Part shown: one piece after another, positions 35,945 to 47,530 of the stretch
How the letters are laid out: each line of letters starts with the position of its first letter
Numbering within the stretch: position 1 is the stretch's first letter
Assembly (NCBI GenBank): GCA_949752795.1
Contig: OX457071.1
Coordinates: 30,860,800 to 30,924,799 of the forward strand
Origin: Hyperoodon ampullatus
Taxonomy: Eukaryota > Chordata > Mammalia > Artiodactyla > Ziphiidae
Direction of reading: 5' to 3'
DNA: 64,000 bases
Position numbers and translations under genes: made by a program
The notes under the pieces: generated by a model
The model's input: only the letters and a program-made list of their open reading frames with translations
Database searches by the model: none
What the model was told of the DNA's origin: nothing

Positions 35945-37614
35945 AAGATGGTTGGATGGGAGAGACAGTGGGAGGAAACAGTTTTCAGGATTTGGAGTGG
36001 TTGAAGGAGAAAAAAGGAATAACAATACTGTATAGCTGCTTTGGTCCTTGACATCTTATTTAATTGATAGTGTGAATGGGGTAGACACAGAGGAAGAGCT
36101 CTATTTTTAGCATACTAATGTGCATGGATTATAATGAGCCATCCAGGCTTCCCAGATTTCTGCTTGGCCTCAGGGCCAGCTAATGCTTAGTGCTGAGGAG
36201 GTGACTTTGGCAGCTTTGGTGAAGGAAATCAGGGTAGATGATGTTCAGAATGCATACTGTTAGAGCATTATACATTTTAGAAGTCATCCAAACATAAATG
36301 TCAATAGTTTTTACCAAAAAGAAAAATCTATTTTTCTTTATTACTATATTCAAAGAAAACAATGTCAAATATTTGTGTTTGTTTAACATCTAAGCATACT
36401 GACCTCAAGCACGACACAATCTACCAGACATTGGCTTGGGAAAGTCCGAGACCTCACCCTCCACGATAGCCCTTATCTTCTTCTCCTCACAGAACCGAGA
36501 TGGGTTTTCCTAAAGAAGTTAGTGTGAACCCAGTTGAAAGTTAAGAAAGCTAAAAAGACAAGTGTATGCCTTTTATGCCCTCTCCCAATAGAGCATGTAT
36601 TAATTAGCATATATTGTTTCACCTGGCCTGTCTCTAGGTAGAATTATGAGTTTGACCTTGTTCTTGGAGTCGTTTCTGGAGAGAGCGCCACCTGCCTGTA
36701 TGGGCTCCTTCCCTGACCATGTTTGAGGGTAGAGTCCCTGCGCTCAGGAAGGGGTCCGTGCAAATGAGCCCCAAAGTAGTGGTTGTACCCGAAGCTAAAG
36801 GAAGTTATGATTCCATTTCCAGATGGGAGGGATCTCAGTGGCATTCTCAGAGGCTAGGTAATTTATCATCCCCAAGGGGGGCTTTTAGGCAAAGCATCAA
36901 AATAACATCTCTTTAAAAACAAACAAAGCTCCCAAACAGAGAATGCATGCTTCTTAGGGGTTATGGGGAACTAATAGAATTGTCCTTTCTTCTAAAAGCA
37001 TATCAGACATAGAATTGATATGGAAAACACCTTTAATCCAGTTTTGCAGAGCAAATATTTCTCTTCGGAGTCTGCATAAAATGAGAATGTGAGCAAACAC
37101 ATCCTTCAGCCTAGGTTGAAACAGAGGAAGAAAATGTAACAATACTTGCTTTTTGGCCCAAAGATATTTACAGGTCATTTTCGAGTAGTTATTCATCCCA
37201 GGTTAGGATGAAGTCAAACAATGCACTGCAAAGAGAAGAGTTAGCACTGACTTTTGCCCTCATAAAAAAAATTATTTTTCGGGATTTTAACACAGTAGAC
37301 CCTGGCATTGACAGGTAGGCCATCTAAGATGTTGGCTTTTCACAAGTGTCCCTACAAGTCTGTTATGTGCTACCTATATTTTGCTAAGTCACAAGTTAAA
37401 ACTTTTTCTAACAACTCACGTGAACATGGGAGTCAGTTAATGCCTGAGCCTCCAAACTACAGGACTCATTTCAGCGATGCTTTGTGCTCTCTACCTGTGG
37501 CCCACACAGTAATGCTGGTGAGTTGCTGTGGGGAGAGGCGTGTGTGTGGGTATGTGGGTAAATTGCTAAATGAAAAGGAAAACTTTAATAAAATTTAAAA
37601 AAATATGATGGGGA
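35945..37614. other. Intron, mostly unrecognised
   Basis: KLF12 intron after the inverted L1. It includes a CTCF-like motif at 36685-36698 in a locally GC-richer segment (about 36650-36850). Confidence 0.5.
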
Positions 37615-37800
37615 GGTGTGCACAAGAGATATATAACTCTGGATGGAAATGTATTACAGGGTATGTGGACAAGTGTGCCCATTCCCAAAGCCAAGGGTGG
37701 AGAGAGTTTTAAGAAGAGGATGGAAGTGAAAGTGAAGAGGCGTAACCAATCGCCTTGAAAGCTGTAGAGAGACCCAACAGTGTGTGTCAGTAATTTACAA
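37615..37800 (-). mobile_element. L2 fragment
   Basis: AAAGCCAAGGGTGGAGAGAG and the following GAAAGCTGTAGAGAGACCC match the inverted L2 consensus. The segment also resembles 40674-40790. Confidence 0.55.
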
Positions 37801-39367
37801 ATTTGAGGATTTTTAATAGTCTTGGAACAAATCTTCAAGAATTCCAAAGGTCTACTGTATGTCTAATAGGATGAATTAAATCACTATTACATATCATGAC
37901 TTACTTTTAATCTGGCAGGTTTAAGTATATTGTAAAATGAGGCACGGAAAGCAAACCATTTGAAGAGGGGTAAAAGCAATAGCAACATTGATTCGAAACA
38001 TGCCATGGTACTTTTATGTGCCAACTTTTTTAACCTTTTTACTTTGAAACTAGCAAAGAATCTTCCTTTGTAAGTGTAAGTCATTTCCATGCCAACTAAC
38101 TATACAGAGCTTAGTTGATATAGAAACAGAACTATTAAGTTCAAGGTAGATTTTCTGCCATTTCTGAAGTATTTCTTTTCTTATATCTAAGCACCTTATA
38201 TTTAAATCGAGGATCATGATTTAGTGGTATTAAAATTGTTATAGCAGATCTTGATCTGTTTCTTGCAGGATTCAGTTGTACCCAGGTGACGAACCAGAAA
38301 ACACAGAGCAGAAAGACCAACTAAGTGAAATAAGAAAAGTGAATTAAAATGCCATGGATTAATGCCTAAAATCATCTTCTTTGTGCCTTACAGATGAAAA
38401 TGATTTTGATGATCTCATTATGCACCATATGTACTCACCACAAATTCACTTTATTATTAAGTATTCTAAATCATCTCTGACTAAAGTAGATTCAGTTTTG
38501 AATAAATCAATTGGAGCTGGTTAGGTTGGGTTTTGAGCAGTTGTAATGAATTGAGAAAATGGAAAGGTAGTGGGAAATAGTGGTATAGTGATATCTCAGA
38601 GGACTCCTCGAGTTCAGGGCTCTTGGCTGTCTCTGGAGAGTTACATAAGGTTAGTGTAAGTAAAACCCCACTTATTAATGGAAAATTTTATGAATTCTTT
38701 TTAATCACAAAAGCCTTTTGTGTGCTAAGGCATACTTCCAGTGAACACAAGACAATTGGAAATCTCTATTCGTTTTCTTTTTATAAATAAGAAAAGTAGT
38801 TTTAGTCATGATTCTTTAGAAAATGAAACCCTAGTTGCTGTTGTGATAATCTCAACAAGCATTAACTTTAAGCTGTATTTTAAAGCATTGAATTCCTTTA
38901 TTGCAGTTTCCAAGCAGTAACTCATATTATAGAAATGATAGGTATGTTGATGTATTTAAAATATTTTCCTGAAAGGAAGGAAGAGCCTGTTAAATGTAAT
39001 TTAGCTTAAAAAGTGAAGAAAAACTAAGAACATTTACATTCCCATGTTGCCCTGTGACCTGTACAAACCAAAAAATATATAGAATTATCTAAGACTTCAT
39101 AGAGGAATAGAAATTTAATGATTGTGACTTTCCCACCCACAAATGTTAATATTAGAATATAAGCCAGAATGTAATTTTTAAAATAAAATGTGAAATATAC
39201 ACTTTTATCATTATACTGCCTAATCTTTTGCCAGCTGGGAACCACTGTGATCATTTCAAGTAGAGATCTGCATTTATTACCATCATCTTCATCAGTAAAT
39301 GTTACTTTTGACTGTGTACAAGGGAATGTAATCAATATGGTCACTCCTTTCAAGGAGTAGATGGAAT
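37801..39367. other. Intron, nothing recognised
   Basis: KLF12 intron. The only exon-like signal, near 38270, was rejected. Confidence 0.5.
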
Positions 39368-39379
39368 AAAAAGGGATGT

Positions 39380-39590
39380 GGGCTTCCCTGGTGGCGCAGT
39401 GGTTGAGAGTCCGCCTGCCGATGCAGGGGACACGGGTTCGTGCCCCGGTCCAGGAAGATCCCACATGCCGCGGAGCGGCTGGGCCCGTGAGCCATGGCCG
39501 CTGAGCCTGCGCGTCCAGAGCCTGTGCTCCGCAACGGGAGAGGCCACAACAGTGAGAGGCCTGCGTACCGCAAAAAAAAAAAATAATAAG
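39380..39590 (+). mobile_element. CHR SINE
   Basis: Complete, little-diverged copy with an A-rich tail. The 12-bp duplication AAAAAGGGATGT is at 39368-39379 and 39591-39602. Confidence 0.94.
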
Positions 39591-39602
39591 AAAAAGGGAT
39601 GT

Positions 39603-40079
39603 AAAATAAGTACATGCTTAAGTATAATTCAAAATGGGAAGTGCAAGAGTGCCATGAAAATATTTAAGTACAAAATATGGGTATTTTTTAAAAAGGAAAG
39701 TTTACATTTTTTTAGAAAATGAAAAGAAGGTTGATGAAGGAAGGTTTTTTGTTGACTGAATTGTGGGTAGAAGGGAATACCCATATGGAGCTGGATTCAG
39801 GGGCTTTGCAGATAAGACATGTAAGCGTTCCAAATGAAAACTGAAATTGTAGAATGGTTAGTGGGCGCTGCTGAACCTTCTTTGTTGACGTGGTGGGGAA
39901 AATTCAAGGCTTTCAAATGAAGAGTGATTTGAGGAAAGTCTTGCATTCATTTAATTACTAGAGAAATACTATAGAAGACAAATGTATGTAGCAGTACTTT
40001 GAGGGAGTTTATTGAGTTTATTATGAAAAGAAAGGAGGGGGCTCCATAAAAATTGTGGGGTAAAAGCAATAGCAATTAG
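39603..40079. other. Intron, possibly diverged L2
   Basis: Purine-rich sequence that may continue the L2 relic starting at 40080, too diverged to assign. Confidence 0.4.
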
Positions 40080-40795
40080 CAGCTGGTTGAATGAAGGGGA
40101 CACACATGAAATGATGAGAGCTCTGAACCTGGGTGACCAGGAGAATGATGGGTCTTTCCATTGACACTTGAAAGAGGTATAGGACCGGAGTTTGAAATGA
40201 CTTTCCGACAGTCAGGTGAAGTAGGATGCTGGAAATATAAATGTAAAGAAACTGGGGTTTAGGGCAGAGGTTAGAGACAGGAACATGAATTTGGTGTTCA
40301 TCTCCACTGAGATAGTAATTGAAATTGTGGAATTGTCTGGAATTACTGAGAAGGTCACCAATAAAGAGAGGCAGAAATAAGAAGGTAGGTAGTGGAGTCT
40401 GAAGGGGAAACTAACATTTAGGTATATGCAGAGCGAGGAGATGAAGAAGGTAAGAGGGAGAGAGACCCAAGAGAATTAAACAGGCTACAGCAGAGTCAGC
40501 AAATGCTTTCTCCCAAAGACCAGGTGGTAGTTTATGGCGAGCCATATGGTTTCTGTGACAGCTACTCAACTCTGCCGTTTGAGCCCTAAAACGGCCAGAG
40601 ACAAAATCATGAGCATGATGGAATAAAACTTTATTTATAAAAGCAGGTGGCAAGCTTCAGTGTGCCCACCCCTGAAATCAAGGGAGGTGAGAGATTCAAG
40701 AAGAGGCTGCAAGTGACAATGAAGAGAGAGAACCAACAGTCTTGAAAGGTGCAGAGAGGTCCGATGGCATTATCACTGAGAAGGGGACCTTGCAC
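40080..40795 (-). mobile_element. L2 LINE relic, split by a hAT element
   Basis: GGGCAGAGGTTAGAGACAGG, TAATTGAAATTGTGGAATTG and, after the interruption at about 40484-40673, AATCAAGGGAGGTGAGAGAT and AGGTGCAGAGAGGTCCGATG follow inverted L2 order. Confidence 0.65.
40484..40673 (+). mobile_element. hAT (Charlie-type) non-autonomous transposon fragment
   Basis: AGTCAGCAAATGCTTTCTCC, GGCGAGCCATATGGTTTCTG, CTACTCAACTCTGCCGTTTG and AATAAAACTTTATTTATAAA are the known order of a Charlie-type MER element. It sits within the L2 relic at 40080-40795. The exact family is not certain. Confidence 0.65.
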
Positions 40796-41301
40796 TAGGG
40801 AATTATAAGAACATTATGAGGTTATTTTTTAATATAATGGGGGCAGAAGCCACAACACTGACAAATGTGCAGAGAGGAATTGGGGAAAAAATGAGTAAGT
40901 TGCGTATTGTATCTGCAGAGTACCAACATCCCAGGATTTGCATAATGGATTGGATCTTTAAATCTCCATTGGGGGTTATCTAAACAATCACAGTTACTAC
41001 TATGTAGAGGCATAGTCACATTAGCAGTAACAAAAGTAAAGAAAGTAAGAAACAGAGCATAGTGGAAACATCAGTAAGTAGAGTGGGACCCAGGAGAGCT
41101 GGTTCTAATCTTGGAGTCCACCATCCTTTGAGCCAAGCTTTATTTACTTATGCGTTTTTCTCTCATCATCTATCTTCATATTGCTAGAAAAATCAAGTAT
41201 GTATTTGAGCAACTGATACTCTGAAACCAAATGAGGTCAGAACATCAGTTGTACAAATGTATTATGAAAAGTGTGCTTCATAGCCCTGCAGGTAATAAAG
41301 T
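40796..41301. other. Intron, nothing recognised
   Basis: KLF12 intron, no supported feature. Confidence 0.5.
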
Positions 41302-41315
41302 TCTACCTAAGTTTT

Positions 41316-41539
41316 TTGGGTTTTTTTTGTTTTGTTTTGTATTTTTAGCGGTACGCGGGCCTCTCACTGTTGTGGCCTCTCCCATTGCGGAGCACAGGCT
41401 CCGGACGCTCAGACTCAGCGGCCATGGCTCACGGGCCCAGCCTCTCCGCGGCATGTAGGATCTTCCCGGACCGGGGCACGAACCCACATCCCCTGCATCG
41501 GCAGGCGGACTCTCAACCACTGCGCCACCAGGGGAGCCC
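41316..41539 (-). mobile_element. CHR SINE
   Basis: Complete copy on the minus strand. The 14-bp duplication TCTACCTAAGTTTT is at 41302-41315 and 41540-41553. Confidence 0.94.
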
Positions 41540-41679
41540 TCTACCTAAGTTTTAATTGACTATGTGTGGCCAGCATGAGGTGACCAAAGAGAGAAAAGCT
41601 AGTGCAGTTTTTAGGGAATATTAATATCACTGATGGTTCTCCTGCACGTATCTCCATCTGGATCTCCCCCTGTGCTTGT

Positions 41680-42309
41680 ATAGCCAGGGGGATCCTGATC
41701 AAATGACATAACGTAGATCCTGTAATCCTTTTACTTAATCTTTCCCAGTGGCTTCCTTTCCCTCCCAGAACAAAACTCAAAATCCTTCCACTGGCCATCA
41801 AGGCCTCCGTGCCCACCCTCCTCTGTCTGGCCTCATGCACTTTGCCCTCCATGTCTCAGCTCCAGCTATAACCTCCTTGCAGGTCCTCAGGCACGTAAAA
41901 CCTGCTCCCACCTCAGAGCCTTTGCACCTGTTGTTTGTTCTACCTGGAATATCCTACCCCCATCCACCGAAATAAATAAGCCACATCTGCAAGCCTCCTT
42001 CAGCTCCCCCAGGTCCTGGCTCAGGTGTCACCTTCTCTGTGAGACCTTCCTGGCCACCCTGTCTGAAATTGTCCACCTGCCTCTCAGCGACCCCTACCCT
42101 CCCTTCCCTGTTTTATTTGCTCCATGGCACTTACTGTCTAACAGAGGATGTGGTTTTCTTACCTATTTATTTTTCTTATCTGTCTCCCCCGCCCCGGCCC
42201 CAGTACAAAACCAGGAATTTTTATCTACCTTATTCTCTCCTTTCTCCCCAACACTCAGAAGAGTGCTTGGTACCTCATAGGTACCCAATAAATATCTGTT
42301 GACTGAATA
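41680..42309 (+). mobile_element. L2 LINE 3' fragment
   Basis: The region carries the L2 3'-end landmarks in order: CTCAGAGCCTTTGCACCTGT, TACCTGGAATATCC, CAGGTGTCACCTTCTCTGTG, AGACCTTCCTGGCCACCCTG and finally CCAATAAATATCTGTTGACT. It is a well-preserved copy for an element this old. The open frames in it are incidental. Confidence 0.88.
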
Positions 42310-42778
42310 CAAATCTTCCTTGACTTAAGATGGGGTTACATCCCGATAAACCCACCATAAGCTGAAGATATCTTAAGTCAAAAATGCATTTAATGCACCT
42401 TACGTACTGGCCATCATAGCTTAACCTCGCCTACCTTAAACGTGCTGAGAGCACGTACGTTAGCCTTCAGTTGGGAAGAATCATCTAACACAAAGCCTAC
42501 TTTATAATAAAGTGTGGAATACCTCATGTAGTTTGTTGAATACTGTACTGAAAGTGAAAACCAGGATGATTGTAAGTGTATCGGCTGTGAACAGTTGTGA
42601 TTGGGTGGCTGACTGGGGCTCACTGCCCTCCACAGCATCCTGAGAGAGTCTGGTAGGGCATATTGCTCGCCCAGGAAAAGAGCAAAATTCAAAGTGCAGT
42701 TTCTAATGAACGCATATCGCTTTCGCTCCATTGTAAAGTTGAAAAATCGTAACTCAAACCGTCTTAAGTATGGAATGT
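42310..42778 (+). mobile_element. Tigger/mariner-type DNA transposon (non-autonomous)
   Basis: The left part CTTGACTTAAGATGGGGTTA and the right part CCGTCTTAAGTATGGA form imperfect inverted termini. The interior (CATCATAGCTTAACCTCGCC, AATCATCTAACACAAAGCCT, ATACTGTACTGAAAGTG, ATCGCTTTCGCTCCATTG) matches a MER-type Tigger consensus remembered by sequence, not securely by name. It directly follows the L2 3' end. Confidence 0.75.
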
Positions 42779-42964
42779 TTGGATTAAAAGAAGTAGTGGT
42801 TTTAGGTATTATTCAATATATATGCTCTAGTAGTATTTTCAGCTTAGGTACATTTAAAAAGAAAAATGCTTGATTTGGATAAGTCCAGGGGAAGATGAGG
42901 GCTTTGTAAATAGTATTATATCGATATAAGGGAAGGCTGAAGTAGTCGTGCTAAACTACAGAAT

Positions 42965-43165
42965 GATGACTGACTGCTAAGTGCCAGGCGGGGTACTAAA
43001 CACTTCGCATATATTATCTCATGTACTCCTCACAGCAGCAATGGCACGGGAAGAAAACTGGGGGTTAGTGGTGGGAAATCAATTGCCCAAGGCCAGATGG
43101 CTGTAAATGACGAGTGGCGGGGCCAGAAGTCTCACCCATGCTCTCTGAAGCCAGAGCCATGTTTT
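42965..43165 (-). mobile_element. MIR SINE
   Basis: GCTAAGTGCCAGGCGGGGTA, ATATTATCTCATGTACTCCT, CAATTGCCCAAGGCCAGATG and AGAAGTCTCACCCATGCTCT give reverse-complement MIR order. Confidence 0.8.
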
Positions 43166-44253
43166 TATTCTAAAAAAACTCTATGACTGTCATTTTTGGA
43201 GCACTCCTACATTGAAAGTGCTGAAGGAGACGCTTCTACTCTGGGATGCTAGGAATTCTCCGCCCCCCATACATTCATTTTCCATTTTTCCCCCCTCATC
43301 CTCCCACTGCCCTTGTTTCTAGGGAAGCAGCGGCCCTCCTGGAAACCAAGGTTTCTGTAACTGGGGCACGCTTCAGCCTTGGCAGGGCGAGCAATGAGGA
43401 CATCTGCAGGTAGCAGGCAGCCTGACAGTGGCCGACAGGGGAAAAGAAAGGCTGGCAGCGCTGCAGCTGCCCACACGACTGCCTCACCCCGCTTCCATCC
43501 ACGTGCACCCCTCTCCCCGCCAGCCCTGATGGGCGGAGGTGAAGGCGATTGAATGCATTCCTTCTGGTTAGGAAGTGTTAGTCTGTAAATTTCCATGTGT
43601 GTTCAGAGATGATTGTATTATACATAGTAAATATGGTGACTTAACGGGAAAGCTTCCTTTCCTTTAAGAATAGCTGAATGGACCAGTTCCTTTCTAAGGA
43701 AGTTAGAAGAGCACCTCACCTGAGGTGACGGAGGTGAGAATGGATGCTGATGCCACTGCGTCTGTGTCAATCCACTGTTATGTGGGGGAAAGTAAAGTTT
43801 ACATGTTTCATGTGAGTTCTAGAAAGGCAAACATAGGAAGTGTAGCTTTGGGTGACCATGTACCTGGGAGTTCTGCCCATCTGAGCCTCCTGTGAACTAT
43901 GAACTTGGGTAGAAAAGCTTTGTTCACCAGAGCAATAATGCCAACTCATGGCCCCTTTCCCATAGAAGCCTGTATGAGGCACGGTCAAGGATCAAAGAAG
44001 ACGCTTCTAAAGACAAAATACCTGTAAATCCAGTTTGCACATTTTGGATTAAGAAGTAAATAATGTAAAATAACATGTGGCATTTATTTTCCTTTATTGT
44101 ATTAATAATAGCCCACTTAAATATATGCCACTGAAGGCCAGATTACCTCTTGGGAGGGAAATAGAGAGGAGTGTCATAGGCTGACTATAATTGTAGCAGA
44201 AGTTTCTCCACATCGTTGCCAGGAAATCACTGGAAGGAACTGGGAGAGTAGCT
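43166..44253. other. Intron with a GC-rich block
   Basis: The segment 43250-43545 is far richer in G+C than its surroundings and is not a repeat I recognise. The remainder is ordinary intron. Confidence 0.5.
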
Positions 44254-44865
44254 GGTATTGAAACCGTGCACCTCAGGTTGGGACTTGAACCCAAATGCCG
44301 GGACTCGAACCCATGTGACCGGGACCCGAACCCGGCCAAAACCCACAGTCTTCCAACTGAGATCACACACCTGGTTTCAGGACTTAATGAAACTCAGGTT
44401 CTTGATGTCTCATCACAGAAAGAATTCAGTGAGAGACAAAGTGATGGGTAAGAAGTGGATTTATTTAGAGAGAAACACACTCCACAGACAGAGTGTGGGC
44501 CATCTCAGAAGGTGAGAAAGGCACCAGAGTATGGGGTTGTTAGTTTTTATAGAGGAGGGTAATTTCATAGGCTAATGAGCGGGAGGAGTATTCCAGCTAT
44601 TTTGTGAAGGGGCGGGGATTTCCAGGAATTGGGACACCGCCCACTTTTTGATCCTTGTGATCCGTCTTGGAACTGTCATGGTGCCTGTGGGTGTGTCATT
44701 TAGCTTGCTGATGCGTTACAGTGAGTGTATACTGAGGCGCAAGGTCTAGTGGACGTCGGCTTGTCCACCATCTTGGACCCATTTTGTTCTAATCAGTTTA
44801 TGTCATGTCCTCGGGGTGTGTCATTCTTTCAAAGGCTGTGCCCTGCCCCCTTCCCTCCTATTTCA
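44254..44865 (+). mobile_element. Endogenous retrovirus LTR (apparently solo)
   Basis: The stretch from about 44369 (TGGTTTCAGGACTTAATGAA) to 44865 (CCTCCTATTTCA) looks like an ERV LTR of the type common in cattle and other cetartiodactyls. It has a U3-like part, a GC-rich region (GGGGCGGGGATTTCCAGG) and a CA end. The preceding 44265-44350 carries three clustered tRNA T-arm-like motifs and may belong to it. No gag, pol or env sequence is adjacent. The left boundary and duplication are uncertain. Confidence 0.6.
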
Positions 44866-45340
44866 GTACATTGATTTTGTATTGCTGTGTAACAAATCAC
44901 TCCCAATTTAGTAGATTAAAATAGCCACTATTGGGCTTCCCTGGTGGCGCAGTGGTTGAGAGTCCTCCTGCCGATGCAGGGGACACGGGTTCATGCCCTG
45001 GTCCTTGAAGATCCTACATGCGGCGGAGCGGCTGGGCCCGTGAGCCATGGCCACTGACCCTGCGCGTCCGGAGCCTGTGCTCCACAGCGGGAGAGGCCAC
45101 AGCAGTGAGAGGCCCGCGTACCGCAAAAAAAAAAAAAAAAAAAAAAGTATTTTATTTGCTCACAGTTCTGTGAGTCAAAAATTTGGAATGGGTTTAGCCG
45201 GGCTGTTCTCACGCTAGTCACTCCTATGACCGTGGTCATCTGGTGTCTGGAATGTGTCCACTCAGTCTAAAGTGACGTCAAGTCATCGAGCCAAGGCCAG
45301 AGTCACTGTGGGAAGGAGCCCCACGAGAGCGTGGCTACAG
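44866..45340 (+). mobile_element. Ancient DNA-transposon-like repeat, split by a SINE
   Basis: TTGTATTGCTGTGTAACAAA, then after the SINE TTGCTCACAGTTCTGTGAGT and GGTTTAGCCGGGCTGTTCTC, match a common ancient mammalian repeat with a GCTGTGTAACAAAT...TCTGTGGGTCAGGAAT layout. I cannot name the family securely. Confidence 0.5.
44933..45146 (+). mobile_element. CHR SINE inserted in an older repeat
   Basis: Complete plus-strand copy with an A tail of about 23 bases. The flanks (TGTAACAAATCACTCCCAAT and TTTGCTCACAGTTCTGTGAG) are two halves of one ancient repeat. No clear target-site duplication was identified. Confidence 0.92.
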
Positions 45341-45846
45341 GGAGACAAGACTCATTGGGATGATCTTTACAGTACATTGACAATAGGTGGGTGTTTGAAA
45401 GGGTAGATAGGTTCAGCTTCAGGTGTTGGGGGTTCTGCAGTTATCTTCCCAAGGTTGTGTGACATGGAGTGAAGGTCACACCGTGTTCCCCAGTACCTCC
45501 ACCTCGGGGATGACACTTCCACCAGCAATGAGCTGGAGTACCCACCAGTGTCTGATCCCTTTTTCATTTAAGAGGAATAAAATCTCAAATGTCAGTGCTT
45601 TTCAGATGCTTATAGTTCTCCGGCTGCTCTCTTAGTTCGGGGAATAGGTACGTTTTTGGTTCTGGTGCCCAGGTAACTTTTCCATTTTCTCTGCATGGGC
45701 ACCCCAAAGAATTGGTGTTCCCTAAATGAGCTGAGAAACTCAAAGACTAATGGAGGTTAACTAGGAGAAATGTCCCTACCCCACATTTAATAAAAATAGA
45801 GTGTAATTATGCGAGTATGTAGATAAGCTAATCATCTGACCTAATC
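45341..45846. other. Intron, nothing recognised
   Basis: Sequence between the ancient repeat and the SINE at 45857, no supported feature. Confidence 0.5.
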
Positions 45847-45856
45847 AGCAATGCAC

Positions 45857-46073
45857 TTTTTTTTTTTTTTTTTTTTTTTTTGCGGTACGCGGGCCTTTCA
45901 CTGCTGTGGCCTCTCCCGTTACGGAGCACAGGCTCCGGACGTGCAGGCTCAGCGGCCATGGCTCACCGGCCCAGCCGCTCCGCGGCATGTGGGATCTTCC
46001 CGGACCGGGGCATGAACCCGTGTCCCCTGCATCGGCAGGAGGACTCTCAACCACTGCGCCACCAGGGAAGCCC
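45857..46073 (-). mobile_element. CHR SINE
   Basis: Complete copy on the minus strand. The 10-bp duplication AGCAATGCAC is at 45847-45856 and 46074-46083. Confidence 0.93.
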
Positions 46074-46083
46074 AGCAATGCAC

Positions 46084-47294
46084 ATTTTAAGAAGCTTTTC
46101 TAATTACTTCCTCGACTTGGCTGAAGGTACCGGTAAAAAGAGTTTCCCAGCATGATGGCAGCAGATGCATTTCATAATATTTATTGAAACTATTGGAAAG
46201 AAATCCTCAATTATAATGTTCCTGAAAAGTACATCAAAAAAGACATCATATTTAACATATTTTAAACTCTCATTAAGATAGAAACATAACATAATTTAGA
46301 TGATCAACTCTCACACCAGTTATTTGGAATCTCTCATACAGCGAGACTAACTTTCACAGCCAAATTGCTTATTGGTTAACTGCCTGTGTCTTCCTTAAGT
46401 TGTCTTACTTACCTGTGAGAGCTCTAGTTGTCTTGCTCAAAATGGGACCAAAATATTCTCTTTTCTCTGGCTATTTGTTAATTTGATATCTTGGCAAAGG
46501 AGTCTTTGTGCATGGTGTTTTAGGAACTTTAAATGTTAAATTGTTGATGTTTACAGGTGTATGTAACACCACACAGTATGAGATTTGGAAGCCTAGATAG
46601 GTCTATTACTCATTTTCTTGGTTGAATTTGAGCAGTTGTGAACGATTGTTAAATGAATCATTTTACAGTGAGATGGGCCCAGAGGAAACTTATCTATGAA
46701 TTCCTGGTTGAAATGCCTGTATCATCTCTGTGTCTTGGGCTCCTTGAGTGCTGGTTGTTCATCTTTACCTTCCGTTCTGTGAGCTGCTCAGTATCTTTCC
46801 AGTACATTCGTTTAGTATAAGTTACCCAGAACCAGTTTCTGTTGCCTGTAGCCAAAATAAATCTTAAATGATCCGATGCCTTCAGTGCCTTTGGAATGAC
46901 TGAATACTTAAGTAGCTCTCTGTTATTGCATAATTGTGGAGCTGGTTACTTTCCTCTACAAAGAGTTTCTCCAACATCCCTCTCCTAAGAAATCGCTAGA
47001 GATCAGATGGAAAAGAAACTCTTTGTCCCACCATGTGGTAAAAAGACAACATTCAATGACTCTTAATGTGCGTCACTGCATATTCCTGGCGTTGGAGTGA
47101 GTGAGCGCTGTACTGGTGGAAGTTACGAATGCTGAGTCACATGACAGTGAATTGTTTTATTTGAGGATAGAACCAGAAAAGATGGATAATCGAATGTGTG
47201 ATTTAACTTCGTTGCTAGTGACTTTGAAACTGGAACATAGTTGTGCAATTGAAAGTCATCAGATGTAACACCGTTATGTCCAAACTCTTAAATC
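46084..47294. other. Intron, nothing recognised
   Basis: KLF12 intron, no supported feature. Confidence 0.5.
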
Positions 47295-47530
47295 TCTAGG
47301 TCAAAGTTTCTCAGCCTGGTGCTATTGACGTTTTAGACTGGCTCATTCTTTGTCATGGGGCACCGACTGTCCTGTGTTTTGTAGGATGTCTAGCAGCATC
47401 CTTGGCTTCTTTCTGCCTTCTGGGTGCCAGGAGCAACCCCCTTCCTTCAAGTTAGGACAAATCAGTGTGTCTCTAGACATTGCCAGATGTCTTTTGTGGG
47501 GGGCACATTTGTCATCAGCAAAGGACCCCT
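47295..47530 (-). mobile_element. MER20 (hAT-Charlie)
   Basis: GTTTCTCAGCCTGGTGCTAT, TGTAGGATGTCTAGCAGCAT, TCTAGACATTGCCAGATGTC and the terminal AAAGGACCCCTGCTTTAGA are the reverse complement of MER20. This family is known to act as an enhancer in some mammalian tissues; nothing here shows activity. Confidence 0.85.

Noticed and set aside
38270..38350. Possible cassette exon after TTGATCTGTTTCTTGCAG
   Set aside because: In the phase left by the exon at 10963 it reaches a stop after about 18 codons and has no convincing donor.
42039..42302. 87-codon frame MRPSWPPCLKLSTCL...
   Set aside because: It lies wholly in the L2 3'UTR fragment.
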